DNA from: Leeia oryzae DSM 17879
GTDB taxonomy: Bacteria > Pseudomonadota > Gammaproteobacteria > Burkholderiales > Leeiaceae
Reading direction: 5' to 3'
Length of the DNA: 64,000 nt
Assembly: GCF_000376945.1 (NCBI RefSeq)
Contig: NZ_AQXU01000023.1
Coordinates: 124,001 to 188,000, forward strand
Below the pieces are notes generated by a model. The model saw only the letters and a list, made by a program, of their open reading frames with translations. It was not told the DNA's origin and did not search any database. The position numbers and the translations under genes were made by a program. Within the stretch, counting starts at the first letter, position 1. Each line of letters begins with the position of its first letter. Below are positions 45,161 through 55,959 of this stretch, one piece after another.

Positions 45161-45949
45161 TTACTTTTTGACTAACACGCGATGGTCAATTTTTGCCTTG
45201 GTATCTCTATAAGCGGCATCAAGCTTGCCCTGCTCTTTCAGAGAATGCAGTATCTGATTGAATTTGCTCATGAATTCGGATGCACCGGCCACGTTCCGAT
45301 TGATCAGGAAATACACGGGGACCTGCCAGATGACTTCATCAGAAGGCACAAGGTCTTGCTGCTCTTGCACGGTCAGACTGGACTGGATCAGGTATTGACC
45401 TGCTTCAATTTCCATCGGAAACAAGTCAATTCGCTTCATAAGCAATTTCCGCAGGCCGGACAAATCATCAAATGCTTCATCCACTTTCAACTTGCCTTGC
45501 TTGCTGAGAGCAGAAAACTCTTTAGAGACAAAATTTCCTTTGGTAACCCCAATCGGATACGGGGTCAATTGCTGCATGGATGTCCAGTGAATGCGGTTTG
45601 CCTTGCGCTGGAAAAACACCATTTTGAAAGTGGCAATCGGGTCAGAATACAGCATTTTCTGCGCCCGTTCCGGCGTATAGGCCCAGCCGAAAGTGGCATC
45701 ATAAGCACCTTGCATGGCCCCTTCGATTGCCCGGTTGTTAGGCACCGTGATCAGCTGGTAATCAGCCCCCTGCTTTTGCAGGACTTCTGTCAATACCCTG
45801 GTAAGGATGCCTCCATCTGGCAATTGGTCGCTGATATACGGCTTGTAGTCTGTCGCCGCAATGCTCAGACTCTCTCCTTGAGCCAGGCTGGCTAAGCCAC
45901 AGATGAGTAGCATTGGCAGGGATAAGCACGCTTTTGTCAGCAGATGCAT
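45161..45949 (-). CDS. Lone periplasmic solute-binding protein (SBP family 3)
   Basis: 262 aa: signal peptide (LPMLLICGLASLAQG), then a bilobal SBP_bac_3 fold with LSIAATDYKPYISDQLPDGGILTRVLTEVL, DATFGWAYTPERAQKM and GVTKGNFVSKEF segments. Proteins like this bind amino acids for ABC importers, but no permease or ATPase is encoded nearby. Neighbours are two GGDEF proteins on the same strand. It may be an orphan receptor partner of one of them; that is inference from order. Confidence 0.8.
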   Translation of the reverse strand: MHLLTKACLSLPMLLICGLASLAQGESLSIAATDYKPYISDQLPDGGILTRVLTEVLQKQGADYQLITVPNNRAIEGAMQGAYDATFGWAYTPERAQKMLYSDPIATFKMVFFQRKANRIHWTSMQQLTPYPIGVTKGNFVSKEFSALSKQGKLKVDEAFDDLSGLRKLLMKRIDLFPMEIEAGQYLIQSSLTVQEQQDLVPSDEVIWQVPVYFLINRNVAGASEFMSKFNQILHSLKEQGKLDAAYRDTKAKIDHRVLVKK

Positions 45950-46038
45950 ATTTAGTTCGTTCCGTTGACGTTCTTTAAACTGGGTGCAATTCTACGTGAT
46001 TAAAATAGCGTCAGCAAAGCCTAAGTGGGGATAAGAAG

Positions 46039-46062
46039 ACCCGATGCCGAAAAGCATCGGGT
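46039..46062 (-). terminator. Terminator after the PAS-type GGDEF gene
   Basis: ACCCGATGC (46039-46047) and GCATCGGGT (46054-46062), a 9-bp perfect stem with a six-base loop. On the minus strand it is followed by CTTCTTAT; on the plus strand by TTTTG. It lies 52 bases after the stop of the diguanylate cyclase at 46114. Confidence 0.65.
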
Positions 46063-46113
46063 TTTGTTGCAAAGTTGTCAGTCAAACCGGCATAACGAGG
46101 CGTAGGCGGATGA

Positions 46114-47667
46114 TTACCCGGGGACGACTTTGTTTTTGCCAGTGGTTTTGGCAACGTAGAGAGCCTTGTCAGCAACGCTAAGCAAGGCGGAGATATTTCT
46201 TTCTGTCATGCTGCTGGTATGAACAGCGCCAATCGAGACCGTTGCATGGATGATGACATCCTCATCGCACACGAAATCATACTCGGCAAATAGCATGCGG
46301 AATTCTTCTGCCTGGGCCAGCAAGCGCTCCTGGCTGATATAGGGTAACAAGACGGCAAACTCTTCGCCCCCCAGACGACCATAGAGTGCATTGTTAATGT
46401 TCAGGGACTTGAGCAGTTCGCCAAAACCGACAATGACCGTATCGCCTGCCGCGTGACCATAAGTATCATTAATATGCTTGAAGTTATCGATATCCAGCAT
46501 CAGCAAGCCGCAGCTGCCCGCCGTCTTGATGATAAGGTCAGCCTTCTGCATGAAGGCACGGCGGTTATAGATACCGCTAAGCATGTCGGTATTGGCCAGC
46601 AACTGCAGTTTGTCTTGCAGGTTCTTATGAACAGACAGATCGAAGCTCCAGAACAGATAGGCTTTTTGATTATCGATCAGAATCTTGCGGGCAGATAAAG
46701 AGCTCCAGTATGGGCTGCGGACAGAAATCATGCCCTCCCAGTCATCTACCGCACCATGTGTGTCCAGATCTACAATCAGTTCTTTGGCCTTTTTCGGATC
46801 AAATACAAGGTCTGACACCATAAAAGGCTGGTTGACATCGGTCAGACACAGACGCCTTGAAAACCGCTTGTTGATCAGCAGGATTTTTCCGGTCGCCTCT
46901 GTGAACAGCACCACTTCACAAGGGCTGGCTTCAATGACTTCCAACAGCAACTGGCGCTCATTGCGCAGTTCGCTCGTTTTCACGTTGATGTCATTTTTCA
47001 GGCGCTCATTGAGCTCTGATAGGTAAATGTTGATTTTCCTGAAAAAGCGGATATCCAGTAAAAGCTTGAGAAAGAGCAGGATGGAAAATACAAAGCAGGA
47101 ATATAGGACCCAGCGAACAGACGTAAACCGGTTTTTCAGGCTGAGGCGATCCTGATCCAGATGGGCCGACATGGTCCGGTGAATATCGGTCATCATGGCT
47201 AGCAACTGCTCGTGATTGGCCTCGTGCTCTTTCAGGATATCACTGGCCAACAGCAGCATAGGTGCACGGTCATTGTGGCTTTGTGTACGCAATAACCAAG
47301 TCTTGATGGTGCTGGACAACACATCCAGCCCTTTGAAGACAACCGGGTTATCCCGGTTGGTCAGCGCACCACTGGCAAGAAAGTCTGATCTGGTTTTCTC
47401 GATCAGCACCAGGGAGTCGGCCAGACCCCGGGTCAACTGCTCCCGCCCGGTCTTGTTGCTGATGAACTGCGTGGCCAGATGTCTTATCTGTTCCAGCTGG
47501 TTCCCGACGCTATACATCTGCCATAACTCGTCATGCTGCTGTGGCGTAGACAGGGACGTACCCTCTTTATCCGCCAGCCAAAGCGCCCAACCCGTGACAA
47601 CCATGATAATGGCGACAAGAATGGTCAGGAATTTGGAAATAACGGTTCTAGAGTCAATGGTATTCAT
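46114..47667 (-). CDS. Membrane-anchored sensor diguanylate cyclase without inhibitory site
   Basis: 517 aa: membrane segment 1 (about 11-30), a periplasmic helical sensor of about 150 residues, membrane segment 2 (about 185-205), a coiled coil, a PAS-like domain (about 245-345), and GGDEF (DMLSGIYNRRAF to the end). The active site is GGEEF with metal site LDIDNFKHINDTYGH. The RxxD motif is absent: the residues five before GGEEF are non-polar or amide. So it should not be subject to ordinary product inhibition, unlike the two other cyclases in this window. It is preceded by a 389-bp AT-rich region. Confidence 0.9.
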   Translation of the reverse strand: MNTIDSRTVISKFLTILVAIIMVVTGWALWLADKEGTSLSTPQQHDELWQMYSVGNQLEQIRHLATQFISNKTGREQLTRGLADSLVLIEKTRSDFLASGALTNRDNPVVFKGLDVLSSTIKTWLLRTQSHNDRAPMLLLASDILKEHEANHEQLLAMMTDIHRTMSAHLDQDRLSLKNRFTSVRWVLYSCFVFSILLFLKLLLDIRFFRKINIYLSELNERLKNDINVKTSELRNERQLLLEVIEASPCEVVLFTEATGKILLINKRFSRRLCLTDVNQPFMVSDLVFDPKKAKELIVDLDTHGAVDDWEGMISVRSPYWSSLSARKILIDNQKAYLFWSFDLSVHKNLQDKLQLLANTDMLSGIYNRRAFMQKADLIIKTAGSCGLLMLDIDNFKHINDTYGHAAGDTVIVGFGELLKSLNINNALYGRLGGEEFAVLLPYISQERLLAQAEEFRMLFAEYDFVCDEDVIIHATVSIGAVHTSSMTERNISALLSVADKALYVAKTTGKNKVVPG

Positions 47668-48056
47668 GAGTTGGCGTTTGTTTTTTTGATATCACGTTTC
47701 CAGGCAGCTCATGGTTAGCCTGCGCAAGCAACCGATGGATTGCTTGTTTATCCTGCAGATTAAAATACATGCCAAAACAATACATGCACTTCCTTTAAAC
47801 AGCCTTTAAATGACTGGGTATTTTTTTCTGTCAGCCATGATATAACACTATTCATGCGCTTACCGAATTATTTTGATACAGATTAAATTACAGTGATAAG
47901 CACCTGAAATATATATACAAACATTATTTCCATTCCTTGTTTTGCATCTAGAAAATAATGTTTGTCCATGATGGGCAACTCCGGAATCACCATCATCAGA
48001 TACAAACGTTCACTGGCTGTAGATAAACATGACCCGACAGGCCAGGATTGACGGGG
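47668..48056. promoter_or_regulatory. AT-rich intergenic region with 13-bp inverted repeat
   Basis: No gene seen. ACAAACATTATTT (47917-47929) and AAATAATGTTTGT (47953-47965) are exact complements 23 bases apart. The region is markedly more AT-rich than its neighbours and includes CTTTAAACAGCCTTTAAA near 47793. It lies upstream of the minus-strand GGDEF gene and downstream of corA. Confidence 0.5.
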
Positions 48057-49382
48057 TCAATCCGCCTTGTCCGTCAGGCCGGATTTGGCAGAATGCTTCA
48101 GTTTCTTGTTTTCGATGTATTTCAGGCCGACATAGGTACTCCAGCCAATTAACGCCATGACACCGACAAATGCGCCATAGGCAAGTGGCCACGGGATGCC
48201 TTTTGTCATCATCGAGAACTCAGACATGCCGCCAATACCGGCAAAAATGTTGATCGGCATGAAAACCACACCAAAGATGGTCAGCTGGGTAACACGCCGG
48301 TTCTGGTTAATGTTAATGAAACCAATCGTGGCATCCATCAGGAAGTTGATTTTGTCGAATAAAAAGGCGGTATGGCTGTTCAGGGATTCGATATTGCGCA
48401 TCACCTGTTTGACATCGTCCACTTGCGAGGCAGAGAGAATCTTGCAACGCATCAAGAACGATAACGCGCGCTGGGTATCCAGAATATTGCTGCGAATACG
48501 CCCGTTCAGGTCTTCTTCTTCGGCAATATCCCCCAGAATGCGCGCGGCCTCTGTATCGCTGATGGTTTCGCTCAGTACCTGGCGTCCTACTTTGCCCAGC
48601 GTGCTGTAAATGTCTTCCAGCGAGTCGGCAGAGTATTCGACATCAGCGCCGTACAAGTCCAACAGCACATCCTTGCAGTCCGTCACATAACCGGGTTGTG
48701 TTCTGGCACGGAGCCGCTGCAGACGGAAGACAGGCAGGTCTTCTTCACGTACTGAAAACAGAATGCCATCATGCAGGATAAACGAGACCGGTACGCTTCT
48801 GGAGTCTCCCGAGCGGTCCAGCAAAAAGTTGGCGTGCAGTACGATATCGCCATTTTCTTCGACCAGAAAGCGGGAGCTGACTTCCAGATCCGTCCCGTCA
48901 CTCGGGTCTGGCAGCTCAAGTCCGTAATACTCGCCGATGAACTGGCGTTCTGCCTTGCTGGGGTTCAATACGTCGATCCAGATAGGCTGATGGTTTGCCA
49001 GGTCTTTGCGGTTGCTGATGGTAATCTGCTTAAGGCGCTCTCCCACCAGCTCGAAGATGTGTATCTGGCTCTCAAAATCATCCACGACCTTGCTGGCGAT
49101 GAGTTCTGTTTGCAAATCAGCCGGCAATAAGTCCAGGATGCCGGTTTCACGCGCAGCCGGGATTTCGTGCCATAGCAGGCAGGCATCTGCCCTGGTCAAA
49201 GCCGTCTGGGTTTCGGCAATTTCTTCTGCAGAGAGCTTGTCCAGCAGGTTGTGGAGCTCTGCCAGATGCTGGCGGTGCACGACATTTTCGACCAACTGGT
49301 GGCGAGGCATGTCCTGGCTGTGAACCATGTTCTCGACCAGTTTTTGTTTGTTGAGGATGGTGGTGATTTTTTCGAGGGACAT
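48057..49382 (-). CDS. CorA-family divalent cation channel with altered GMN motif
   Basis: 441 aa: a large N-terminal cytoplasmic domain, long stalk helix, and two C-terminal membrane segments (TQLTIFGVVFMPINIFAGIG and PLAYGAFVGVMALIGWSTYVG). The signature YGMNF/GMN loop that coordinates hydrated Mg2+ in CorA reads IGGMSEF, so Asn is replaced by Ser. A basic tail follows. The first 100 residues have an unusual leading repeat-like stretch (VHSQDMPRHQLVENVVHRQ). CorA family is secure by topology; Mg2+, Zn2+ or another cation remains open. A small hairpin (GGATTGAC/GTCAATCC, 48045-48063) spans the stop. Confidence 0.87.
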   Translation of the reverse strand: MSLEKITTILNKQKLVENMVHSQDMPRHQLVENVVHRQHLAELHNLLDKLSAEEIAETQTALTRADACLLWHEIPAARETGILDLLPADLQTELIASKVVDDFESQIHIFELVGERLKQITISNRKDLANHQPIWIDVLNPSKAERQFIGEYYGLELPDPSDGTDLEVSSRFLVEENGDIVLHANFLLDRSGDSRSVPVSFILHDGILFSVREEDLPVFRLQRLRARTQPGYVTDCKDVLLDLYGADVEYSADSLEDIYSTLGKVGRQVLSETISDTEAARILGDIAEEEDLNGRIRSNILDTQRALSFLMRCKILSASQVDDVKQVMRNIESLNSHTAFLFDKINFLMDATIGFININQNRRVTQLTIFGVVFMPINIFAGIGGMSEFSMMTKGIPWPLAYGAFVGVMALIGWSTYVGLKYIENKKLKHSAKSGLTDKAD

Positions 49383-49565
49383 GGCAGGGTCACGGTCAGG
49401 TTATTGTTATTAGCTACGTGGTGCCTTGCAGCTTATGGCAGGCTTGTAATTATTCTAGCATGGCAATTATGACGATCTGACGTGAAAATGCCAAACGTCA
49501 CAAAAGTGCAATGCCGTTTGGTAACAATGAGGACTTCTTTCATTCCCTCAACCACTGGACTACCC

Positions 49566-50564
49566 ATGAAAAAATATGCCTTATGTGCCGGTTTGATGCT
49601 CGCTTCTACCCTGCCACCGGTATTTGCCGACAGTTTCTCGTTTGGTCTTTGGGGGGACATGCCATATGCCAAAAATGGCGATATGCCCAAAATGCAGGCG
49701 GTGATCAATAGCATTAATCACTCGGATATCCGGTTCTCCATTTATGATGGTGATATCAAGGACGGTAGTTCTGAATGTACCGATGGGGTATATACCGATG
49801 CCATCACCATGTTCAATACCTTGAAGAAGCCCGCCGTCTATGTACCGGGAGACAATGAATGGACAGATTGCCACCGTACCAACAACGGGGGATATAACAA
49901 TCTGGAGCGTCTAAGCCATCTCCGCAAAGTCATGTTTGGCAAATCAGAGAGTTTTGGGCAGCAAACCATGCCACTGGTGCATCAGGCACCTGCCGGGGAG
50001 AAATTTTCTGAAAATGTCCGGTTTGAATTCGGAAAAATCGTCTTTGTCGGGCTCAATATCCCGGGCAGTAATAACAATATGGTGACCGATAACAAGGATT
50101 GCACCAAGAAAAGTGCCCGTGATCAGGCGCAATGCGATGCAGACAATGCCGAATATCTGGAGCGGGATGCTGCAAATATTGACTGGTTAAAAAGCAGTTT
50201 TGATCAGGCAAAAGCCAGGCATGCCAAAGGGCTGGTACTGGTTTTCCAGGCGGACCCTGGCTTTGATTTGCCGGAAACCGAAGAGGTCGATGAGAGCAAG
50301 CTTCCTGGGTACCAAGCCTACCGGAAATTCATGGAGGCTGTAGCTACTGAAACGGCCGGCTTCAAAGGGCAAGTTTTGCTGGTGCATGGTGACACCCATT
50401 TCTTCAAGGTAGACAAGCCACTGTACAACCCATTGAAAATGCTGAATAATTTTACCAGACTGCAAACATTTGGCAGCCCATCCAACCACTGGGTTCGCGT
50501 GACGGTCGATACCAAACGCCCGGAGGTATTTACCATTCGCCCGGTGATGGTTGAACAGCCGTAA
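49566..50564 (+). CDS. Exported metallophosphoesterase-like protein
   Basis: 332 aa from the ATG at 49566, with signal peptide (ALCAGLMLASTLPPVFA). The calcineurin-type metal-binding order is visible: FGLWGDMPY (first Asp), IYDGDIKDG (bridging Asp), VPGDNEWTDC (Asn), a His-rich part, and LLVHGDTHFF (two late His). Predicted periplasmic phosphatase or phosphodiesterase with a dinuclear metal centre; no substrate is evident. The in-frame starts upstream (49482) lack a signal peptide. Alone between corA (divergent) and a convergent membrane-protein gene. Confidence 0.83.
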   Translation: MKKYALCAGLMLASTLPPVFADSFSFGLWGDMPYAKNGDMPKMQAVINSINHSDIRFSIYDGDIKDGSSECTDGVYTDAITMFNTLKKPAVYVPGDNEWTDCHRTNNGGYNNLERLSHLRKVMFGKSESFGQQTMPLVHQAPAGEKFSENVRFEFGKIVFVGLNIPGSNNNMVTDNKDCTKKSARDQAQCDADNAEYLERDAANIDWLKSSFDQAKARHAKGLVLVFQADPGFDLPETEEVDESKLPGYQAYRKFMEAVATETAGFKGQVLLVHGDTHFFKVDKPLYNPLKMLNNFTRLQTFGSPSNHWVRVTVDTKRPEVFTIRPVMVEQP

Positions 50565-50619
50565 ACCTTGGGAAAGTTATTTGTCTGGGCAGGGTTTACC
50601 ATGCCCAAACATGCTTAAA

Positions 50620-50658
50620 ACAAAAGGTAGCCTCTGTTTTACAGGGGCTACCTTTTGT
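50620..50658. terminator. Bidirectional terminator between metallophosphoesterase and Yip1-family genes
   Basis: ACAAAAGGTAGCC (50620-50632) pairs perfectly over 13 bp with GGCTACCTTTTGT (50646-50658). A and T tracts on both sides suit termination from either direction. Confidence 0.85.
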
Positions 50659-50676
50659 CGTCTAAACGCGGTGTTG

Positions 50677-51246
50677 CTATTTGATCAGCGGCACCACCAG
50701 GAACACGCACAACATCACCCACACAGCCCCACCCAACGAGAAGATCTCGTAGCTGAGAGATTGCGCCTCGAACCGGTCTTCCATTTTCAGTTCTGCGTAC
50801 AGCCCGTGGTACAACAGGCTGGCGGCCAGGGCCAATCCGGCAATCGCCAGGCCAATGGTCATCCACATGCTGCTGGCGAGTAGCCCCAGGCTGGATAACC
50901 ACATGGGGACTGCAATAATGGCGGCCAGCAGGTAGGTATCCTTGAAGCTGACATTCAGGTTGTACTTGCCCGCATTGTGCTTGATGACCCATCCCATCAT
51001 CGGCACCGTGAGCAGTTCTGCGATAAAGAAAATGATTGCGACGGCCAGCCAGTCTGAATGCGTGTCGTTCTGCAACCAGACAGAGAGATGATGGTTACCC
51101 GCATACAGCAAGGTTGCTGGCGGAATAAGAGAAAACGGCAGAACAAGCAACAGGAATGTTCTTAGGACTTTGGGATGAATATTGACGATACGATCCCAGC
51201 CGGCATGAAATGAAAATGGCATTTTTGTGTACTGTAGTGGATTCAT
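50677..51246 (-). CDS. Yip1-family inner membrane protein
   Basis: 189 aa with five predicted membrane segments (first LRTFLLLVLPFSLIPPATLLY, last AVWVMLCVFLVVPLI), matching the Yip1 family of small polytopic proteins. A good ribosome site (GGAG) precedes the ATG. Bacterial Yip1 proteins have no established role. Convergent with the metallophosphoesterase, from which it is separated by a strong shared terminator. Confidence 0.8.
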   Translation of the reverse strand: MNPLQYTKMPFSFHAGWDRIVNIHPKVLRTFLLLVLPFSLIPPATLLYAGNHHLSVWLQNDTHSDWLAVAIIFFIAELLTVPMMGWVIKHNAGKYNLNVSFKDTYLLAAIIAVPMWLSSLGLLASSMWMTIGLAIAGLALAASLLYHGLYAELKMEDRFEAQSLSYEIFSLGGAVWVMLCVFLVVPLIK

Positions 51247-51703
51247 GTCGCTACTCCTTTGATTCGGGTTAGAGCAATACGGTCAAATATGCCGGATGCC
51301 ACGTCACAAAAAGAAGCTGTTACTACATCAAATGGCCGAAAACAGATCCTCTTGTTTTGCGGCTTTTTTCTTTGCCTCAATTGAATTGTAGGGCAAAAAA
51401 TCACCACCGTTATTTTGTTTTTTTAGCTTAAATCAAGGATTTAGAAGTAAGTTTTCTGATACTGGCCATCGCATGCAGGTAGTTAGGTGGTTAGTGACGG
51501 GCCTACCTTATTTAGCTATCGATATCTATCGGGTTTGATAATTATCAGCACTGGTGCAATCTTGGCAGATTCAACTACAGACAACCCACCGGGGGGCTGC
51601 TATGCTAGACGATCACCCAAAGTCACAGACACGAAGTCGCCAACTGACGTGTAATTGACCGTACTGGACACTAAAACCGGGTTCTCCTGGAGGTTGTTTG
51701 AAC
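51247..51703. promoter_or_regulatory. Intergenic region with orphan plus-strand terminator
   Basis: No protein gene is seen in 457 bases. GCCG-AAAACA (51335-51344) pairs with TGTTTT-g-CGGC (51353-51363), followed by a TTTTTT tract to 51369: a strong intrinsic terminator reading plus. No plus-strand gene lies upstream of it, since the neighbouring gene begins at 51246 on minus. A short unannotated RNA could end there. The cyclase ribosome site GGAGG (about 51688) is at the right edge. Confidence 0.5.
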
Positions 51704-52735
51704 ATGCTGGATGTCAAAATGGCAAAGACACCATTGTTACTGGATCATCTGGTAGGTTTTACGATGATTCGTGACCTTGAGTTGCTGGAAATCAGTTTGC
51801 TCAACACCCTGCACAACCTGATGCAACCGCAGCACCTGGAAATCCTGAAACTGGACAGTGCCGGCTCTCCTATCGAGAAAATCCTCCATGGCAAACCGAC
51901 CTGCAGTATCCAGACAGATAATCTGACGATTTCCGATGAACTGAAACAGGCGGATCAAGCCATCAGTGCCTCTGAGCTGAGTCATATCGTCACCCGCAAT
52001 GATCAGGGGCTCCTGTTTGTCTATTTGCTGTTGGAAACCCAGTTTGAAAAGAGTTATCTGGTCATTGCCAGCCCACAGGCGCTGAGCGACCAGGACGCAT
52101 ACTTTTTATCGGGTGTGTTGCAAATCTACCGGAATTTCTGCAGCCTGCTCCAGCATGCCCAAACGGATGAATTGACCGGACTGGCCAACAGAAAAACCTT
52201 TGACGAGTATTTCTCCAAGGTAAGAAAACCACCGGCAGCAGCATCTGGCCACGATGCAGCTGATAAACGGGCGGATAATGCCGGCGAGTACTGGCTGGCG
52301 ATGGCAGATATCGACCGTTTCAAATCCATCAATGACAGATTTGGTCATTTATATGGGGATGAAGTGCTGGTACTGTTTTCGCAGATCATGAAGTCTACTT
52401 TCCGCAGTGATGACATGCTGTTCCGGTTTGGCGGCGAAGAGTTTGTCATTGTATTGCGTTGCCGGGATCAGGAAAGCTGCCGCGAAGTGCTAGAACGCTT
52501 CCGTCAGCGTATTGAAGACCGCAATTTCCCGCAGGTAGGTGTTGTGACTGTCAGTATGGGGGCCGTCAAGCTTGACCCGGATACCTTTTCGGCCACGCTG
52601 CTGGATTATGCCGACAAGGCGCTGTACCACAGCAAGCATAATGGCCGTAATCAGGTCACATTCTTTGAAGACATGCTGGCCGAAGGAACCGCCTCCAGAC
52701 ATGTGGTTGAGGCCGGCGATATTTCCCTGTTCTGA
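51704..52735 (+). CDS. Cytoplasmic GGDEF diguanylate cyclase with inhibitory site
   Basis: 343 aa: a soluble N-terminal domain of about 145 residues resembling a GAF fold, then GGDEF (TDELTGLANRKTF to about 330). The active site is GGEEF with metal motif MADIDRFKSINDRFGH, and RSDD sits five residues before it, so the product-inhibition site is complete. There are no membrane segments. An insert rich in Ala, Asp and Lys (about 180-205) lies in the middle of the cyclase domain. The ATG at 51704 has GGAGG ten bases ahead; a TTG at 51698 is an alternative. Convergent with uvrB. Confidence 0.9.
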   Translation: MLDVKMAKTPLLLDHLVGFTMIRDLELLEISLLNTLHNLMQPQHLEILKLDSAGSPIEKILHGKPTCSIQTDNLTISDELKQADQAISASELSHIVTRNDQGLLFVYLLLETQFEKSYLVIASPQALSDQDAYFLSGVLQIYRNFCSLLQHAQTDELTGLANRKTFDEYFSKVRKPPAAASGHDAADKRADNAGEYWLAMADIDRFKSINDRFGHLYGDEVLVLFSQIMKSTFRSDDMLFRFGGEEFVIVLRCRDQESCREVLERFRQRIEDRNFPQVGVVTVSMGAVKLDPDTFSATLLDYADKALYHSKHNGRNQVTFFEDMLAEGTASRHVVEAGDISLF

Positions 52736-52747
52736 AACGGCTGCCTG

Positions 52748-54763
<2,016 letters not shown>

Positions 54764-54798
54764 ATGATCAACTTTTCTCTGTTCAGCCGCTGGGCTGA

Positions 54799-55287
54799 TT
54801 AGTCGGGTAATACAGGAACGTCGCGTTCCAGATAAATGGCAAGCTGGTCTACTACAAACTGGTGATCCTGCCGCTGTGGCAACCCGGAAATGGTAATGGT
54901 GCCAATGCAGCTGCTATTGTGGATACGCACCGGAAATGCACCGCCATGGGTAGCATAGTCTGCAACGGGTACGCCCATTTTCTCGAAGATGCTGCCACCG
55001 GATAATTGATAACCGAGACCTACCGCATAGGAACTTTTGTTCATCAGCCGTACCACATTGCGTTTGCGTCTGGCCCACTCTGCATTGGCGACGGCTGCGC
55101 CAGGCAATGCGGCATGGAAGAGGCATTGGTCACCCAGCCAGATATCGATGACGACAGGCAATTGGGCCAGGGTGGCTTCTTCTCTTAGCTGGCTGCCAAT
55201 CTGCCAGGCGATGCTGGCATCAAACTGTTTGAAAACCAGTGCTTCTTCCTGTTCGGCAATAATCGCCAGATCTTGTTCAATGGTCAT
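54799..55287 (-). CDS. UPF0303 / HbpS-like heme-degrading family protein
   Basis: 162 aa, a single alpha-beta domain of the GlcG/HbpS/UPF0303 group. Characteristic segments: [40 protein letters not shown] and the [15 protein letters not shown] loop with the HGGAFP motif. Related proteins bind heme or cobalamin; the cellular role is not established. It is 36 bases past uvrB start on the same strand and may be read into uvrB. Confidence 0.8.
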   Translation of the reverse strand: MTIEQDLAIIAEQEEALVFKQFDASIAWQIGSQLREEATLAQLPVVIDIWLGDQCLFHAALPGAAVANAEWARRKRNVVRLMNKSSYAVGLGYQLSGGSIFEKMGVPVADYATHGGAFPVRIHNSSCIGTITISGLPQRQDHQFVVDQLAIYLERDVPVLPD

Positions 55288-55314
55288 GATGACTTTCTTC
55301 TATGACAGGATGGC

Positions 55315-55959
55315 CTAACGGATGTTACGGACCAGAAAATCGCCGCTGCGGCAGGATTTTTGCATCTGTTTTTGCATGCTGGCAGAGCATGACATGGCCT
55401 TGTTGCCTTGCCGGTTCAGGCAAATGCGTACCTCCTGCAAAAAGCGGCCGCCGCCACTACAGGCAATGGCAACAGCGGTTTGCGGTATGCCCGGATTGGC
55501 CTTGTTAAACGCGGATTGCAATTGTGCAATGCTGGTTTTAAAGGGCTGTGCAGGCTGGATGTAATCTGCCGGAATTTTGACCGCGTTCTTTACCTGGGCC
55601 GACAATGCAAAATAGCCCGCTTGGCTCAAGCCGGCACAAGTACCGTGTTTTTCCCATTCATGGCGGATCAGAAACGGGCTGGGGTAAATGACTGAGAACT
55701 GGTCTTTTACCCGGTTGTCCAGACGCTCTGTCGAGCAGGATTCGGGATACCCGTTGGTGTATTGCGGCCAAAGGCCATGCAATACAAATCCGAGGCGTTT
55801 GGTACATTGCTGGGTATCATCCGGCCGGCTGGCACAGTAATCTGGCGACCAGGACAAGGCCAGTACATAGTTGTCAAACTGCCCGGGAGTATCTGCATGC
55901 AGGGGCGTGATGGGCCATGCCAGCAGCAACACCCACAACCTGATCAAGCCTTGTTTCAT
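55315..55959 (-). CDS. Secreted ribonuclease T2 (RNase I type)
   Basis: 214 aa with signal peptide (cleavage after HAD, about residue 23). Both T2 active-site blocks are present: FVLHGLWPQ with His61, and HEWEKHGTCAG with His100, Glu103 and His105. Conserved cysteines at C42, C52, C75 and C108 suggest disulfides. Cleaves single-stranded RNA through a 2',3'-cyclic phosphate in the periplasm. Its start overlaps the stop of the upstream sigma-54 activator by four bases (55956-55959), so it is translationally coupled to a regulator, an unusual setting. Confidence 0.93.
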   Translation of the reverse strand: MKQGLIRLWVLLLAWPITPLHADTPGQFDNYVLALSWSPDYCASRPDDTQQCTKRLGFVLHGLWPQYTNGYPESCSTERLDNRVKDQFSVIYPSPFLIRHEWEKHGTCAGLSQAGYFALSAQVKNAVKIPADYIQPAQPFKTSIAQLQSAFNKANPGIPQTAVAIACSGGGRFLQEVRICLNRQGNKAMSCSASMQKQMQKSCRSGDFLVRNIR

